From the NCBI GenBank assembly GCA_022768045.1, contig JALEND010000020.1:1-40712 (forward strand): a DNA stretch of 40,712 nt, in the 5' to 3' direction. Below, in pieces: positions 7,266 to 15,653 of this stretch. The notes under the pieces were generated by a model. That model ran no database searches, was not told the origin of the DNA, and was given only the letters and a program-made list of their open reading frames with translations. This DNA is from Mycoplasmatota bacterium (GTDB lineage Bacteria > Bacillota_I > Bacilli_A > RF39 > UBA660). Position 1 is the stretch's first letter; each line of letters opens with the position of its first letter. Position numbers and translations under genes: made by a program.

Positions 7266-7294
7266 ATACTACCAAAATAAAAAATACTTGTCAA
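7266..7294 (-). promoter_or_regulatory. Promoter of tmcAL
   Basis: On the minus strand a perfect -35 TTGACA is followed after 17 bases by TAGTAT (4 of 6 bases of the -10). It is about 29 bases from the tmcAL start. Confidence 0.6.
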
Positions 7295-7326
7295 TTGAAC
7301 TAAATATTTAAATAAATATATGTTTG

Positions 7327-7335
7327 TGCTATAAT
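7327..7335 (+). promoter_or_regulatory. Extended -10 promoter of mnmA
   Basis: TGCTATAAT is a perfect extended -10, 30 bases before the mnmA start; no -35 is evident. Confidence 0.65.
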
Positions 7336-7364
7336 ATAAAAGATGAAAAAAGGAAGTGGTACTT

Positions 7365-8471
7365 ATGAAGAAAAAAGTAGTAATAGGAATGAGTGGTGGT
7401 GTTGATTCATCAGTTGCTGCAATTATGCTTCAAAAACAAGGGTATGAAGTAATTGGACTTTTTATGCGTAACTGGGATTCTTTTGCAGATGGTGAAGTAG
7501 AAGGCGCACCAACAACTGATGAGGGAATATGTCCTCAAGAAGTTGATTATAATGATGCTAAAAAAGTATGTGATAAACTTGGAATACCACTTTATCGTAA
7601 AGACTTTATAAAAGAATATTGGGATTATGTATTTACTTACTTTTTAGATGAATTAAAAAAGGGAAGAACACCTAATCCAGATATTATGTGTAATAAGTAT
7701 ATTAAGTTTGATCAGTTTGCTAAAGAAGCAGAAAAACTAGGAGCTGATTGTATTGCAACAGGACATTACTGTAGGGTAAAAGATGGACAATTAATGCGAG
7801 CTAAAGATGATAATAAAGACCAGTCATACTTTTTATCACAAGTATCTAAAGAGCAGCTTAAAAATGTTTTATTTCCGATAGGAGATATGATAAAGCCAGA
7901 TGTTAGAAAAATAGCAGAAGAATATGGTTTAGTAACTGCTAAGAAAAAAGATTCAACTGGAATATGTTTTATTGGAGAAAGAAATTTTTCTAACTTTTTA
8001 AAGAATTACTTACCAAATCAGCCAGGGGATATAGTTGATATAAAAACTGGTAAAAAAGTAGGAAATCATATAGGACTTATGCATTATACAATAGGTCAAA
8101 GAAGGGGTCTTGATATTGGTGGAACAAAAAATAGAATGTTTGTGGTTGGTAAAGATTTAAATAAAAACATTTTATATATAGAATCAGGTAATGACGAATA
8201 TTTAATTACAACATCTTGCGTCGTAGACCAAATAAACTGGACTTATGAAAAAAAAGAAGAAAAATGTACGGCAAAGTTTAGATATAGACAAAAAGACGTT
8301 GAAGTTAGCCTAGAGTGGTTAAATGATGATGAAATATTAGTTAAGTATCCACAAGGCGTTAAGTCAGTAACTCCAGGCCAAGCATGTGTATTTTATGATG
8401 GTGATATATGCTTAGGTGGTGGTATCATTAAAGAGGTAAGAAAAAACGGTGAGAAATTATGGTATTTATAA
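7365..8471 (+). CDS. mnmA: tRNA-specific 2-thiouridylase
   Basis: MnmA adds sulfur to U34 of tRNA Lys, Glu and Gln. The 368-residue protein has the N-terminal PP-loop ATPase motif GMSGGVDSSVAA and the nucleophilic cysteine in NPDIMCNKYIKF. The second catalytic cysteine is in DSTGICFIGERNF, followed by HYTIGQRRGLDIGG and a beta-barrel C-terminus (TPGQACVFYDGD..LGGG). The ATG at 7365 follows AAGGAAGTGGT; a GTG at 7356 lies within that binding site and is rejected. It is a monocistronic gene between an extended -10 promoter and a strong terminator. The call is secure. Confidence 0.96.
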   Translation: MKKKVVIGMSGGVDSSVAAIMLQKQGYEVIGLFMRNWDSFADGEVEGAPTTDEGICPQEVDYNDAKKVCDKLGIPLYRKDFIKEYWDYVFTYFLDELKKGRTPNPDIMCNKYIKFDQFAKEAEKLGADCIATGHYCRVKDGQLMRAKDDNKDQSYFLSQVSKEQLKNVLFPIGDMIKPDVRKIAEEYGLVTAKKKDSTGICFIGERNFSNFLKNYLPNQPGDIVDIKTGKKVGNHIGLMHYTIGQRRGLDIGGTKNRMFVVGKDLNKNILYIESGNDEYLITTSCVVDQINWTYEKKEEKCTAKFRYRQKDVEVSLEWLNDDEILVKYPQGVKSVTPGQACVFYDGDICLGGGIIKEVRKNGEKLWYL

Positions 8472-8485
8472 GCCATAATTTTTTT
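8454..8485 (+). terminator. Terminator of mnmA
   Basis: Perfect 9-bp stem AAATTATGG/CCATAATTT with a 10-base loop and T tail. Confidence 0.85.
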
Positions 8486-8489
8486 GTTA

Positions 8490-8498
8490 TGATATAAT
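8490..8498 (+). promoter_or_regulatory. Extended -10 promoter of the rhomboid gene
   Basis: TGATATAAT, 20 bases before the start codon, overlapping the end of the mnmA terminator region. Confidence 0.65.
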
Positions 8499-8517
8499 TA
8501 GAAAGAGGATGATAGTT

Positions 8518-9078
8518 ATGAAATTTATTAATCATTTAGGTTATAACTCAGTTGTTATATTAACCTTTTTCTTTATATCATTTGTAGCACTTATACTAAA
8601 TTATATAACTAAGGGTAAGAGCAATAATGTTTTATTTTCATCTTACAAAAGTAGTTTACTAAAACCACTTACTTATGTAAGACTAGTAACTCATATATTT
8701 GGTCACGCAGATTGGAACCATTTTATGAATAATTTTTTATACATTCTTTTAATTGGTCCTATGATAGAAGAAAAGTATGGCAGTAAGAATTTAACTATTA
8801 TGATTTTAGTAACAGCAGTTATAACTGGAATAATTAACATGATTTTTACAAACAAAAAAATTCTTGGTGCAAGTGGTATTGTATTTATGCTTATAGTTCT
8901 TTCTTCATTCGTTAATATAACAACTGGAAAGGTACCAATAACGTTAATTTTAATATGCATTTTCTATGTTGTAAACGAAATTGTTTCAGGAATATTTAAA
9001 AAGGATGACATATCACATATGGGACATTTAATTGGTGCTTTATGCGGATTTATATTTGGATTTTATGTGTTTAAGTAA
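8518..9078 (+). CDS. Rhomboid-family intramembrane serine protease
   Basis: Rhomboids cleave membrane proteins within the bilayer with a Ser-His dyad. This 186-residue protein has about six hydrophobic helices. Its signatures in order are HADWNHFMNNFLYILLIG (loop and second helix), LGASGIVFML with the catalytic serine in GASG, and the histidine helix HMGHLIGALCGFIFG. The ATG at 8518 is 10 bases after AGAGG; an ATG at 8509 would be too close. It has its own promoter and terminator. The substrate is unknown. Confidence 0.88.
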   Translation: MKFINHLGYNSVVILTFFFISFVALILNYITKGKSNNVLFSSYKSSLLKPLTYVRLVTHIFGHADWNHFMNNFLYILLIGPMIEEKYGSKNLTIMILVTAVITGIINMIFTNKKILGASGIVFMLIVLSSFVNITTGKVPITLILICIFYVVNEIVSGIFKKDDISHMGHLIGALCGFIFGFYVFK

Positions 9079-9104
9079 GTTAGGAGAAAATTATCTATTG
9101 GATT

Positions 9105-9134
9105 AAAAAGCAATAAAAAGTTTTATTGTTTTTT
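9105..9134 (+). terminator. Terminator of the rhomboid gene
   Basis: Stem AAAAAGCAATAA/TTATTGTTTTTT (one G-T pair), 6-base loop, ending in T6. Confidence 0.8.
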
Positions 9135-9166
9135 CTTTAATATAGTTATGAAAATTAGTGTATATA

Positions 9167-9175
9167 TGATATAAT
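9167..9175 (+). promoter_or_regulatory. Extended -10 promoter of the thioredoxin-like gene
   Basis: TGATATAAT, 23 bases before the ATG at 9199. Confidence 0.65.
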
Positions 9176-9198
9176 ATTTGAAGGAAGTTGGTGTAATT

Positions 9199-9930
9199 AT
9201 GAATAAAAAGAAACTTACTATCATTATAATTAGTGTTGTAATATTTTTAGCGCTTATTTTTTCTACAGTACTTATATTTGTTAATAAAAATAAAGAAGTT
9301 AAGGTAGAAAATATTGATGCATTAAAAATTAAAGAAGAGTATGAAAGTTTAAATAATAAAAAAAGTAATAGTGGTAAAACATATCCTAAAGTAACATTAA
9401 GTGAAAATAATAAGTTTAAATATAAAAGTGCAAAAGAAATAGTTAATATTTTAAAAAGTGGTACTGGTTTAATATACTTAGGATTTCCTAAATGTCCTTG
9501 GTGTCGTAACGCAATTAACGTACTTAATTATGTTGATGTAAATGAAATTATGTATTTAGATATGACAAACCAAAGGGATGAGTATAGTATAAAGGATGGG
9601 GCATTAACAAAAACAAAAGATGGTACTAAAGAGTATTATGAGATACTTGAAATATTAGATGATATTCTTGATACTTATGAAGTATCGGATGATGCTGGAA
9701 ATAAGTTAAGTGCTAATGAAAAAAGAATATATGTACCATTAGTAATTGGTGTTAAAGATGGTAAAATAGTAGGTTATCACAAAGATACAGTTACATTAAG
9801 TGATAATCAAAGCTCATATGATTTATTAACTAAAAAACAACAAAGCGAGTTAAAGAAAATATATGATGATATAATTACAAAGGTAAATGATGATTTTTGT
9901 GATATAGAAAATAAAGATCATGGATGCTAA
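9199..9930 (+). CDS. Membrane-anchored thioredoxin-like protein (CPWC)
   Basis: The 243-residue protein has an N-terminal hydrophobic segment (residues ~6-27) after three lysines, so it is probably anchored with the rest outside the cell. A thioredoxin-type fold follows, with LIYLGFPKCPWCRNAI; the redox motif is C99-P-W-C102. Later comes YVPLVIGVKDGKIVGYH, where the Pro is the likely cis-proline preceding the last strands. The insert between these resembles bacteriocin-transport-accessory-type thioredoxin proteins. A thiol-disulfide role in the envelope is inference from motif and topology. The ATG at 9199 has GGAAGTTGGTG upstream; the TTG at 9178 is less likely. The next gene starts 14 bases after the stop. 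Confidence 0.75.
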   Translation: MNKKKLTIIIISVVIFLALIFSTVLIFVNKNKEVKVENIDALKIKEEYESLNNKKSNSGKTYPKVTLSENNKFKYKSAKEIVNILKSGTGLIYLGFPKCPWCRNAINVLNYVDVNEIMYLDMTNQRDEYSIKDGALTKTKDGTKEYYEILEILDDILDTYEVSDDAGNKLSANEKRIYVPLVIGVKDGKIVGYHKDTVTLSDNQSSYDLLTKKQQSELKKIYDDIITKVNDDFCDIENKDHGC

Positions 9931-9944
9931 AAGGAGGGTTTATT

Positions 9945-10667
9945 ATGGTAAGATCAACAAGAAGATTAGATGTTTCGTTAAGAAATTTTATTGATAGTTA
10001 TTATTTATATGAATTAGATTCTTCTTCTATGATGTATATGGTAGATGAAGGAATTATAGATGGATTAAATGATATAGAGAAAGGTAAAAAAAGAGATGTT
10101 TTAACACCTAGTGATGAAAAGAAAATAAAAGAAGATATTGATACTATAAGATTTTATAGTGATAAAATATCTAGAAGATCACTAGAATCTAGATACAAAA
10201 GAGATACTATTCGTCCAACAAGATATAGCAAGAAGAAAGTGTCTATAGATGAATTTCAAGATGTATATAAAGATATATTTAATAATATAAATGAATATAG
10301 ACAGATAGCAACTAAAAACGCTGAAAAGTTATCTTTGATATTTCCAGAACTTTTAAGTTTAAAAGAAAATAATATCATAACTGAAAATGACTTTAATATG
10401 TACGTATTAGCAAAAACAAAAAGAGATTTAAAAGATGTTTTAAATAGAATAAATAATAGTGCTAAATACATTGATCAGTCAAATGAAAAAGTATTTAGTG
10501 ATATGATAAAAATAAAAGATATAATAGATCAAAATGATTATTATTTTGATATTATGAATTCAGCTAAATACTACAATTTAGATAATAAAACGTTTGATGC
10601 TTTAGATAGGTGTAACAGAGACTATAAAATGTTAATTAATAAGAAAAATAAAATGTTAGGTATTTAA
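9945..10667 (+). CDS. Unknown helical protein
   Basis: I do not recognise this 240-residue protein. It is soluble, charged (many Asp, Lys, Arg) and predicted mostly helical. The N-terminus is basic (MVRSTRRLDVSLRNF), a basic patch lies near 65-87 (SRRSLESRYKRD...RPTRYSKKK), and Asn/Asp-rich helices follow. There is no signal peptide or membrane segment. AGGAGGG precedes the ATG at 9945. It follows the thioredoxin-like gene with no terminator between, so they are probably co-transcribed. A strong terminator follows. Confidence 0.7.
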   Translation: MVRSTRRLDVSLRNFIDSYYLYELDSSSMMYMVDEGIIDGLNDIEKGKKRDVLTPSDEKKIKEDIDTIRFYSDKISRRSLESRYKRDTIRPTRYSKKKVSIDEFQDVYKDIFNNINEYRQIATKNAEKLSLIFPELLSLKENNIITENDFNMYVLAKTKRDLKDVLNRINNSAKYIDQSNEKVFSDMIKIKDIIDQNDYYFDIMNSAKYYNLDNKTFDALDRCNRDYKMLINKKNKMLGI

Positions 10668-10696
10668 AAAAATCTAGATTATTTCTAGATTTTTTT
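10667..10696. terminator. Bidirectional terminator between convergent genes
   Basis: A-run, TCTAGA, loop TTATT, TCTAGA, T-run: a 12-bp perfect stem usable in both directions. Confidence 0.85.
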
Positions 10697-10949
10697 ATAG
10701 TTTGACGTCTTTATATTTATTATATATATTTAGTATGTATAAATAAGTATCATTTGATACTTTATTTTTTATTTCATTTAACATTTTTAGTCTGTCTCCT
10801 TTATAAATTTCTCGCCAATTTTTCTTAATAAAATCATAAATTATTTTACCTTCGCCATCTTTTAAAATGATGTTATTTTTTTTAGTATAGTTTATAACAT
10901 CATCATAAGATAATTTGTCAACGTAGTTTTTTATTATCATTTCATACAT
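10695..10949 (-). CDS. DUF2624-like (YqfT-type) small protein
   Basis: An 84-residue soluble protein. Its pattern (an N-terminal helix, LSYDDVINYTKKNNIIL, then IIYDFIKKNWREIYKGDRLKMLNEIKNKV, then a final helix) resembles the Bacillus YqfT/DUF2624 family, whose function is unknown. The likeness is by memory of the pattern, so the assignment is moderate. The ATG at 10949 (minus) follows GGGTGAT; the GTG at 10958 lies within that site. It is convergent with the previous gene and divergent from the PBP gene. Confidence 0.55.
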   Translation of the reverse strand: MYEMIIKNYVDKLSYDDVINYTKKNNIILKDGEGKIIYDFIKKNWREIYKGDRLKMLNEIKNKVSNDTYLYILNIYNKYKDVKL

Positions 10950-10981
10950 TTTAATCACCCTTTTATTATATGAATATTAGA

Positions 10982-10987
10982 TATAAT
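10982..10987 (+). promoter_or_regulatory. Possible -10 of the PBP gene
   Basis: TATAAT, 31 bases before the PBP start; the preceding bases are AGA, so it is not extended, and no clear -35 is seen. Confidence 0.45.
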
Positions 10988-11018
10988 TTATTACATAATA
11001 ATAATGGTGATTTTTAAC

Positions 11019-13040
11019 ATGAATAATAAACTAATTAATAAAAGATTTATTTTTATAGCATCTATTTTTTTAATATTTTTAATTATAATATCTATTAAGT
11101 TATTTAATATGCAACTTTTTGATACTAAAAAAAGTATGGCATCATTAAATAAATTATCTACTAAAATAGTATATGGAGAATCAAAACCAAGAGGAAGAAT
11201 ATTAGATACTAACGGTAATATATTAGTTGATAACATAGGCATAAATAAAATAGTGTACAAAAAAGAAAATGGTATTAAAAAAGAATATGAGTTTAAAATA
11301 GCTTATATGTTAGCAGAAAAGTTATCATTAGATGAAGATAAGATAACAGATGAAATATTAAAAAAGTTTTGGATTGCAAATAATAAGGATTTAGCAGATA
11401 AAAAAATAACAGCAAAAGAATATGAGTTATATAAACAAAGAAAGTTAAAGGCAAGTAAGCTAGAAGAACTTAAAATAAAAAGGGTAACTAAAAAAGAGAT
11501 TAGTTCATATAACACTTTAGATAAGAAAGCAGCTTACATATATTACTTAATGCATAATGGTTACTCTTATGATGATAAGATTATAAAAGAAGAAATAACA
11601 GATGAAGAACTTTTCTACGTAGAAGAAAATAAAGGTAAGTTAAACGGAGTCAGTGTCGTAACAACGTGGAAAAGAGTTTATCCTTATGGTGATTTATTAA
11701 AAGGCATACTAGGAAGTGTATCAACTAGTTCAAATGGCATTCCAAAAGATAAAAAAACATATTATTTAAAAAAGGGATATTCACTAAATGATAGGGTTGG
11801 ACTTAGTTATTTAGAGTTAGAATATGAAGATGAATTAAAGGGTACAAAAGATAAGTATGAAGTTAAAAATGGTGTTAAAAAGTTAATAAAAAAAGGCCAT
11901 AGAGGTAATGATATTGTATTATCTATAGATATTAATTTGCAAAAAGAAGTAGAAGAAATATTAAAAGAGGAAATATTAAAAGCTAAAAGTGAAGCTAATA
12001 CAAATTACTATGATCATTCATCTGTTATAATAACTGATCCTAGAACTGGAAACATATTATCAGTTGCATCTAAGCAAGTTATTATGCAAAATAATGATTA
12101 TAAGGTAAATGACTATATTACAAGTACATTATCACTTAGTATATCGCCTGGTTCTGTAGTTAAGGGTGCATCAATGCTTGTTGGTTATAAAACTGGTAAT
12201 TTAAAATTTGGTGATGTTTATTATGATAAGTGTATTAAGTTTAAAAATACTCCTAAAAAGTGTTCATGGTCTAATTCTCTTGGTTCTTTAAATGATATAA
12301 CAGCTCTTAAGTTTTCTTCTAATTCATACCAATTTCAATTAGCACTTAAAGTAGCAGGTGTAAAATACTATTATAATATGCCAGTAAAAATAGATTCTTC
12401 TGCACTTGATACTTATAGAAATGTTTTTAAAAGTCTTGGACTAGGTTCAAAAACAGGTATAGATCTTCCAAATGAAAATGCAGGCTATGAAGGAAAGGAG
12501 TCTAATGCAGGATTGTTATTAAACTACGCAATAGGTCAGTATGATTCTTATACAATATATCAATTAGCAAGTTATATTAACACTATTATAAATGATGGAG
12601 ATAGACTAAAACTTAGTTTGTTAAAAGAAATTAGAAGTTATACAAATGATGATAGTATTGGCCCTGTAAAATTAAAATATGAAAAGAAAAGTATTGATAA
12701 ATTAGATCTTGATAAATCATATTTTTTAAGGGTAAAAGAAGGTTTTAAAAGTGTTATGCAAGGTTATTTAGGTAGAGGTTACATGGGTGATATAAAGGAT
12801 AGTGCAGGAAAAACTGGTACATCAGAAACTTTTTATGATTCAGATGCAGATAAAGTAGTTGATACAGAAACATATACTAAGTCATTTATAGGTTATGCGC
12901 CAGCTGATAATCCAGTAATGAGTATTGTTAGTATATCACCTCATGTAAGGGTAAAAAACAACTATTCTAACTATTCTTCTAACGTAAATAAAAGAATTGT
13001 ATCAAGAATTTGTAATAAATTCTTTGAAATTTACAAATAA
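11019..13040 (+). CDS. Class B penicillin-binding protein 2 (PbpA/PbpH/MrdA type transpeptidase)
   Basis: Cross-links peptidoglycan during elongation, or possibly spore cortex formation. It has 673 residues. A single N-terminal membrane anchor (~9-28) is followed by the dimerisation domain with KPRGRILDTNGNIL, the YYLKKGYSLNDRVGLSYLE segment typical of Bacillus PbpA/PbpH, and YEDELKGTKDKYEV. The transpeptidase domain has S379-V-V-K382 (in SPGSVVKG), S433-S-N435 and K598-T-G (in SAGKTGTSE). All three active-site motifs are intact. There are no PASTA domains, which argues against SpoVD/PBP2x. The ATG at 11019 has GGTGAT upstream; the ATG at 11004 overlaps this site. It shares the elongation role with mreC/mreD further on. 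Confidence 0.88.
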   Translation: MNNKLINKRFIFIASIFLIFLIIISIKLFNMQLFDTKKSMASLNKLSTKIVYGESKPRGRILDTNGNILVDNIGINKIVYKKENGIKKEYEFKIAYMLAEKLSLDEDKITDEILKKFWIANNKDLADKKITAKEYELYKQRKLKASKLEELKIKRVTKKEISSYNTLDKKAAYIYYLMHNGYSYDDKIIKEEITDEELFYVEENKGKLNGVSVVTTWKRVYPYGDLLKGILGSVSTSSNGIPKDKKTYYLKKGYSLNDRVGLSYLELEYEDELKGTKDKYEVKNGVKKLIKKGHRGNDIVLSIDINLQKEVEEILKEEILKAKSEANTNYYDHSSVIITDPRTGNILSVASKQVIMQNNDYKVNDYITSTLSLSISPGSVVKGASMLVGYKTGNLKFGDVYYDKCIKFKNTPKKCSWSNSLGSLNDITALKFSSNSYQFQLALKVAGVKYYYNMPVKIDSSALDTYRNVFKSLGLGSKTGIDLPNENAGYEGKESNAGLLLNYAIGQYDSYTIYQLASYINTIINDGDRLKLSLLKEIRSYTNDDSIGPVKLKYEKKSIDKLDLDKSYFLRVKEGFKSVMQGYLGRGYMGDIKDSAGKTGTSETFYDSDADKVVDTETYTKSFIGYAPADNPVMSIVSISPHVRVKNNYSNYSSNVNKRIVSRICNKFFEIYK

Positions 13041-13051
13041 TCTGTTATAAT
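13024..13051 (+). promoter_or_regulatory. Promoter of rpmG
   Basis: -35 TTGAAA (inside the end of the PBP gene), 16-base spacer, extended -10 TGTTATAAT. One of the best promoters in the window. Confidence 0.7.
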
Positions 13052-13086
13052 ACCTTTAGTTAACCGAAAAAGGAGGGGAAGTAACG

Positions 13087-13260
13087 ATGGCAAAGAAAAA
13101 CGAAAACAGAAGCAATATTACTTTGAAATGCACTAAATGCGGTGAAGTAAGAATTCGTACTCAAAAAAACAGAATTAATACTCCAGAACGTTTAGAAATA
13201 AATAAGTATTGTTCTAAGTGCAGAACTCATACACCTCATAAAGAATCTAAATCAGCATAA
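13087..13260 (+). CDS. rpmG: 50S ribosomal protein L33
   Basis: A 57-residue protein starting [20 protein letters not shown] and ending with [16 protein letters not shown]. It has the L33 fold with two CxxC pairs (KCTKCG and YCSKC), so this is the zinc-binding C+ form. The strong AGGAGGGG site lies before the ATG, and it has its own promoter. A 7-bp hairpin with loop TTAT at 13256-13273 overlaps the stop and may attenuate read-through into efp, but its T tract is interrupted. Confidence 0.93.
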   Translation: MAKKNENRSNITLKCTKCGEVRIRTQKNRINTPERLEINKYCSKCRTHTPHKESKSA

Positions 13261-13299
13261 TTTTATAATTATGTTTAATTTTTTGAAAGGAGCAGTCTT

Positions 13300-13860
13300 A
13301 TGATTAACGTAAATGATGTTAAAAATGGTATGACTATTGAAGTTGATGGTAATATATATCAAGTTTTAGAAACTTCTCATGTAAAACCTGGTAAAGGTGC
13401 AGCATTTGCTAAGATGAAGCTTAAAAACTTAAGAACAGGTTCCATAGTAGAACAAACTTATAATAGTAGTATTAAAGTTGCTAAAGCAATTATTCAAAGA
13501 AAACCTATGCAATATTTATATAGTGCTGGTGAATCTTACAGCTTTATGGACATGAATACTTATGAACAAGTAGAATTAACTTCTAGCCAAATAGGTGATG
13601 ATGTAAAGTACTTAAAAGAAAACTTAGAAGTTAGTCTTATATATTTTGGAGATGAATTAATTGGTATAAGTTTACCTGAAAAAATAGATTATGTAATTAC
13701 TCATACAGAACAAGCTGTTAAAGGTAATACATCGTCTGGTGCACAAAAAGATGCAACTTTAGAAAATGGTATGACAATTAAAGTTCCATTATTTATTTCT
13801 GAAGGTGAATCAGTTATTATATCAACTAGTGATGGAAAATATGTATCAAGAAGCAAATAA
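13300..13860 (+). CDS. efp: Elongation factor P
   Basis: EF-P relieves ribosomes stalled at proline runs. The 186-residue length and the three-domain pattern are standard: KOW-like N-terminal domain with HVKPGKGAAFAKMKLKNLRTG, a central OB domain and a C-terminal OB domain ending GESVIISTSDGKYVSR. K32, in PGKG, is the position modified in Bacillus EF-P. GAAAGGAG precedes the ATG. A terminator built partly from the last codons follows. The call is secure. Confidence 0.96.
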   Translation: MINVNDVKNGMTIEVDGNIYQVLETSHVKPGKGAAFAKMKLKNLRTGSIVEQTYNSSIKVAKAIIQRKPMQYLYSAGESYSFMDMNTYEQVELTSSQIGDDVKYLKENLEVSLIYFGDELIGISLPEKIDYVITHTEQAVKGNTSSGAQKDATLENGMTIKVPLFISEGESVIISTSDGKYVSRSK

Positions 13861-13872
13861 GCTTCTTTTTTT
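13848..13872 (+). terminator. Terminator of efp
   Basis: Stem AAGAAGC/GCTTCTT with a 6-base loop containing the stop codon, then T run. Confidence 0.8.
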
Positions 13873-13904
13873 GTTATTTAGGTATTTTAATTTATTTATA
13901 ATTG

Positions 13905-13913
13905 TGGTAAAAT
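13905..13913 (+). promoter_or_regulatory. Extended -10 promoter of sepF
   Basis: TGGTAAAAT, 36 bases before the sepF start. The same TGGTAAAAT form recurs before rplU and trmB. Confidence 0.55.
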
Positions 13914-13949
13914 AATTTTATAGTAAAAGTAGGACGAAAGGGTGATTTG

Positions 13950-14348
13950 ATGGCTTTTAGTTTAAAGAAATTATTAAACGGTGGAGATATTTCTAGTGAT
14001 GATGAATATTATACTTTAAGTGTGGAAGAAGCAAGTAAGGAAGAGGCTGGAGAAGGTTCAAAGATGATACTTCTTGAACCTAGAGCATATTCTGAATCAC
14101 AACAAATAGCAGACTATTTAAAGAAGAGAAACACAGTAGTTGTAAATTTAAAAAGAGTTACCCCAGATCAAGGAAAAAGAATAATTGATTTTGTAAGTGG
14201 TTGTTTATATGCTATAGGTGGAACTATGCAAAAGCTAGGTGATGGTATATTCTTATGTGCCCCTAAAAACATTAATGTTCAAGGTAAAATGACTGAAGAT
14301 GATACTCAATCTAGAAGAAAAACTAAGAATATTTCAGAGGATTTTTAA
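13950..14348 (+). CDS. sepF: Cell division protein SepF
   Basis: SepF tethers FtsZ to the membrane and helps septum assembly. The 132-residue protein has the typical layout. A short amphipathic N-terminal helix (MAFSLKKLLN) is followed by an acidic linker. The globular domain has LEPRAYSESQQIADYLKKRNTVVVNLKR, then QGKRIIDFVSGCLYAIGGTMQKLGDGIFLCAP. The ATG at 13950 follows GGGTGAT by 3 bases; the TTG at 13947 is less likely. It stands alone between promoter and terminator, not with the ylm genes as in Bacillus. Confidence 0.93.
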   Translation: MAFSLKKLLNGGDISSDDEYYTLSVEEASKEEAGEGSKMILLEPRAYSESQQIADYLKKRNTVVVNLKRVTPDQGKRIIDFVSGCLYAIGGTMQKLGDGIFLCAPKNINVQGKMTEDDTQSRRKTKNISEDF

Positions 14349-14358
14349 TTAAAAGATT

Positions 14359-14389
14359 AAATCTAAGGTATTAAACTTTGGATTTTTTT
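14359..14389 (+). terminator. Terminator of sepF
   Basis: 10-bp stem AAATCTAAGG/CTTTGGATTT (two wobble pairs), loop TATTAAA, T run. Confidence 0.75.
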
Positions 14390-14395
14390 AATTTT

Positions 14396-14404
14396 TGATA
14401 TACT
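14396..14404 (+). promoter_or_regulatory. Extended -10 promoter of the S66 peptidase pseudogene
   Basis: TGATATACT, 43 bases before the ATG; intact although the gene is broken. Confidence 0.45.
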
Positions 14405-14447
14405 ATAGTTATTAAAGATAATAATTTAAGATGAAAGGTGTAAAAAG

Positions 14448-15368
14448 ATGTATAAGAAGTTAAGTAAAAACGCAACAATAGGGGTTGTTGGTGTTTCTAA
14501 TAGTATTAAAAGAGAAAACAAGGAAAGTATTTTTTTAAAAGCTAAAAAGTTATTTGAAGATCACGGATACAAGCTAAAATTTAGTGATAATGTTTTCATA
14601 GACTATTATGGAATGGCAGGAAGTGCAAAACAAAAGGCAGAAGAATTAAATAATATGTTTAAAGATCCTAGTATAGATTTAATAATGTGCTTAGATGGAG
14701 GAGATTCTTGTAATACAATAATTGATTATTTAGATTATTAATTAATTAAGAATAATCCTAAACCAATTGTAGGATATAGTGACGTAACTGTTTTATTAGA
14801 AACAATAAATAAAATGACAGGAATAATTACGTTTCATGGACCAGCATTTTTAAGTTTTGGAGAAGATTATGGAGAAAAGTGCATGGAAAACTTTGTAAAT
14901 ACATTTGAAAAGGGTTTATTTGATGACTTTTTAAACAGTAATATAAAAGAAGTAAGAAAGGGAAATTCTAAAGGTAAACTAATTGGTACTAACTTAGAGT
15001 GTTCAATATATATAATAGGTACTAAGTATTTTCCTGATGTAAACAATAACATATTATTAGTAGAAAGATATATTACAACACCTAGTGAAACTTATAATCA
15101 TTTTTATCAATTAAAGCAAAAGGGTATTTTAGATAAAATAAGTGGTTTATTAATAGGTTATAATTATTCTTTTGAATCAGAAAAAAGTGGCAGAAAAACA
15201 GATATTAAGATGGAGGATATTGCAAAAGAAGTATCTAAAGATTATGATTTTCCTATATATAAGTGTTAAACTTTTGGTCATGAAATGGCAAACGTTGTAA
15301 TTCCGGTAGGAGCTACTGCAGAGATAATTGATAATAAGTTAAAAATAACAGAAAAAATATTCTTTTAA
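14448..15368 (+). pseudogene. S66-family (LD-carboxypeptidase / MccF-like) peptidase, interrupted by two in-frame stops
   Basis: S66 peptidases trim LD-linked muropeptides or inactivate microcin C-like compounds. One reading frame of 307 codons runs from an ATG (AAAGGTGT upstream) to a TAA at 15366. It is broken by TAA at codon 98 (14739-14741) and codon 274 (15267-15269), with no frameshift or missing segment. Around the first stop it reads CLDGGDSCNTIIDYLDY, stop, LIKNNPKPIVGYSD. At the second it reads DFPIYKC, stop, TFGHEM. Catalytic residues would be Ser111 (GYSD), Glu206 (LLVERY) and His278 (FGHE). The first stop precedes all three and the second cuts off the histidine, so any product would be inactive. 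Both stops could arise by single changes, for example GAA to TAA. The promoter and binding site look intact, so the decay appears recent. Confidence 0.85.
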
Positions 15369-15370
15369 TA

Positions 15371-15398
15371 TTGCAAAAAGTAATATTTATGATAAAAT
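15371..15398 (+). promoter_or_regulatory. Promoter of the T-box leader and ileS
   Basis: -35 TTGCAA, 16-base spacer, extended -10 TGATAAAAT; transcription would start near 15405. Confidence 0.6.
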
Positions 15399-15404
15399 TA
15401 TAAG

Positions 15405-15633
15405 TATAAATCAATTGATGAAGACGTTATAATGTGAAATTAAAAGAGAGTCTACTAGTTGGTGAGAGGTAGGTTAAGGAAGCATTATAAAAATCACTTC
15501 TGATGAGATTATTTGAAAAAAGTAGAATATTCCGCAAGCTTGCGTTAAAAGTATGAGGTGCACACAATAATTAGTGTGAATTAAGGTGGTCTCGCGGTTA
15601 TTAATCGTCCTTTACATAAAGGATGATTTTTTT
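15405..15633 (+). promoter_or_regulatory. T-box riboswitch, isoleucine-specific, controlling ileS
   Basis: Uncharged tRNA-Ile binding switches this leader from terminator to antiterminator. Stem I closes with GAAG (15420-15423)/CTTC (15497-15500) and, above the specifier loop, TTATAATG (15427-15434)/CATTATAA (15483-15490). The specifier loop's 3' side reads AAAATCA, placing ATC (Ile) at 15493-15495. The AGAGAG...GGTGAGAG distal part of stem I is recognisable. The T-box sequence AAGGTGGTCTCGCGG has the bulge TGGT at 15587-15590, which pairs with the ACCA end of tRNA-Ile. The terminator is AATCGTCCTTT/AAAGGATGATT (15603-15628), loop ACAT, plus T run; the ileS binding site follows. Confidence 0.92.
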
Positions 15634-15653
15634 ATTTTAAAGGAGGAATAAAG

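Noticed and set aside
14448-15368. TAA read as a sense codon (alternative genetic code) to explain the two in-frame stops.
   Set aside because: TAA ends many intact genes here at the expected lengths (gmk, efp, mreC, rplU), so it is a normal stop; pseudogene decay is simpler.
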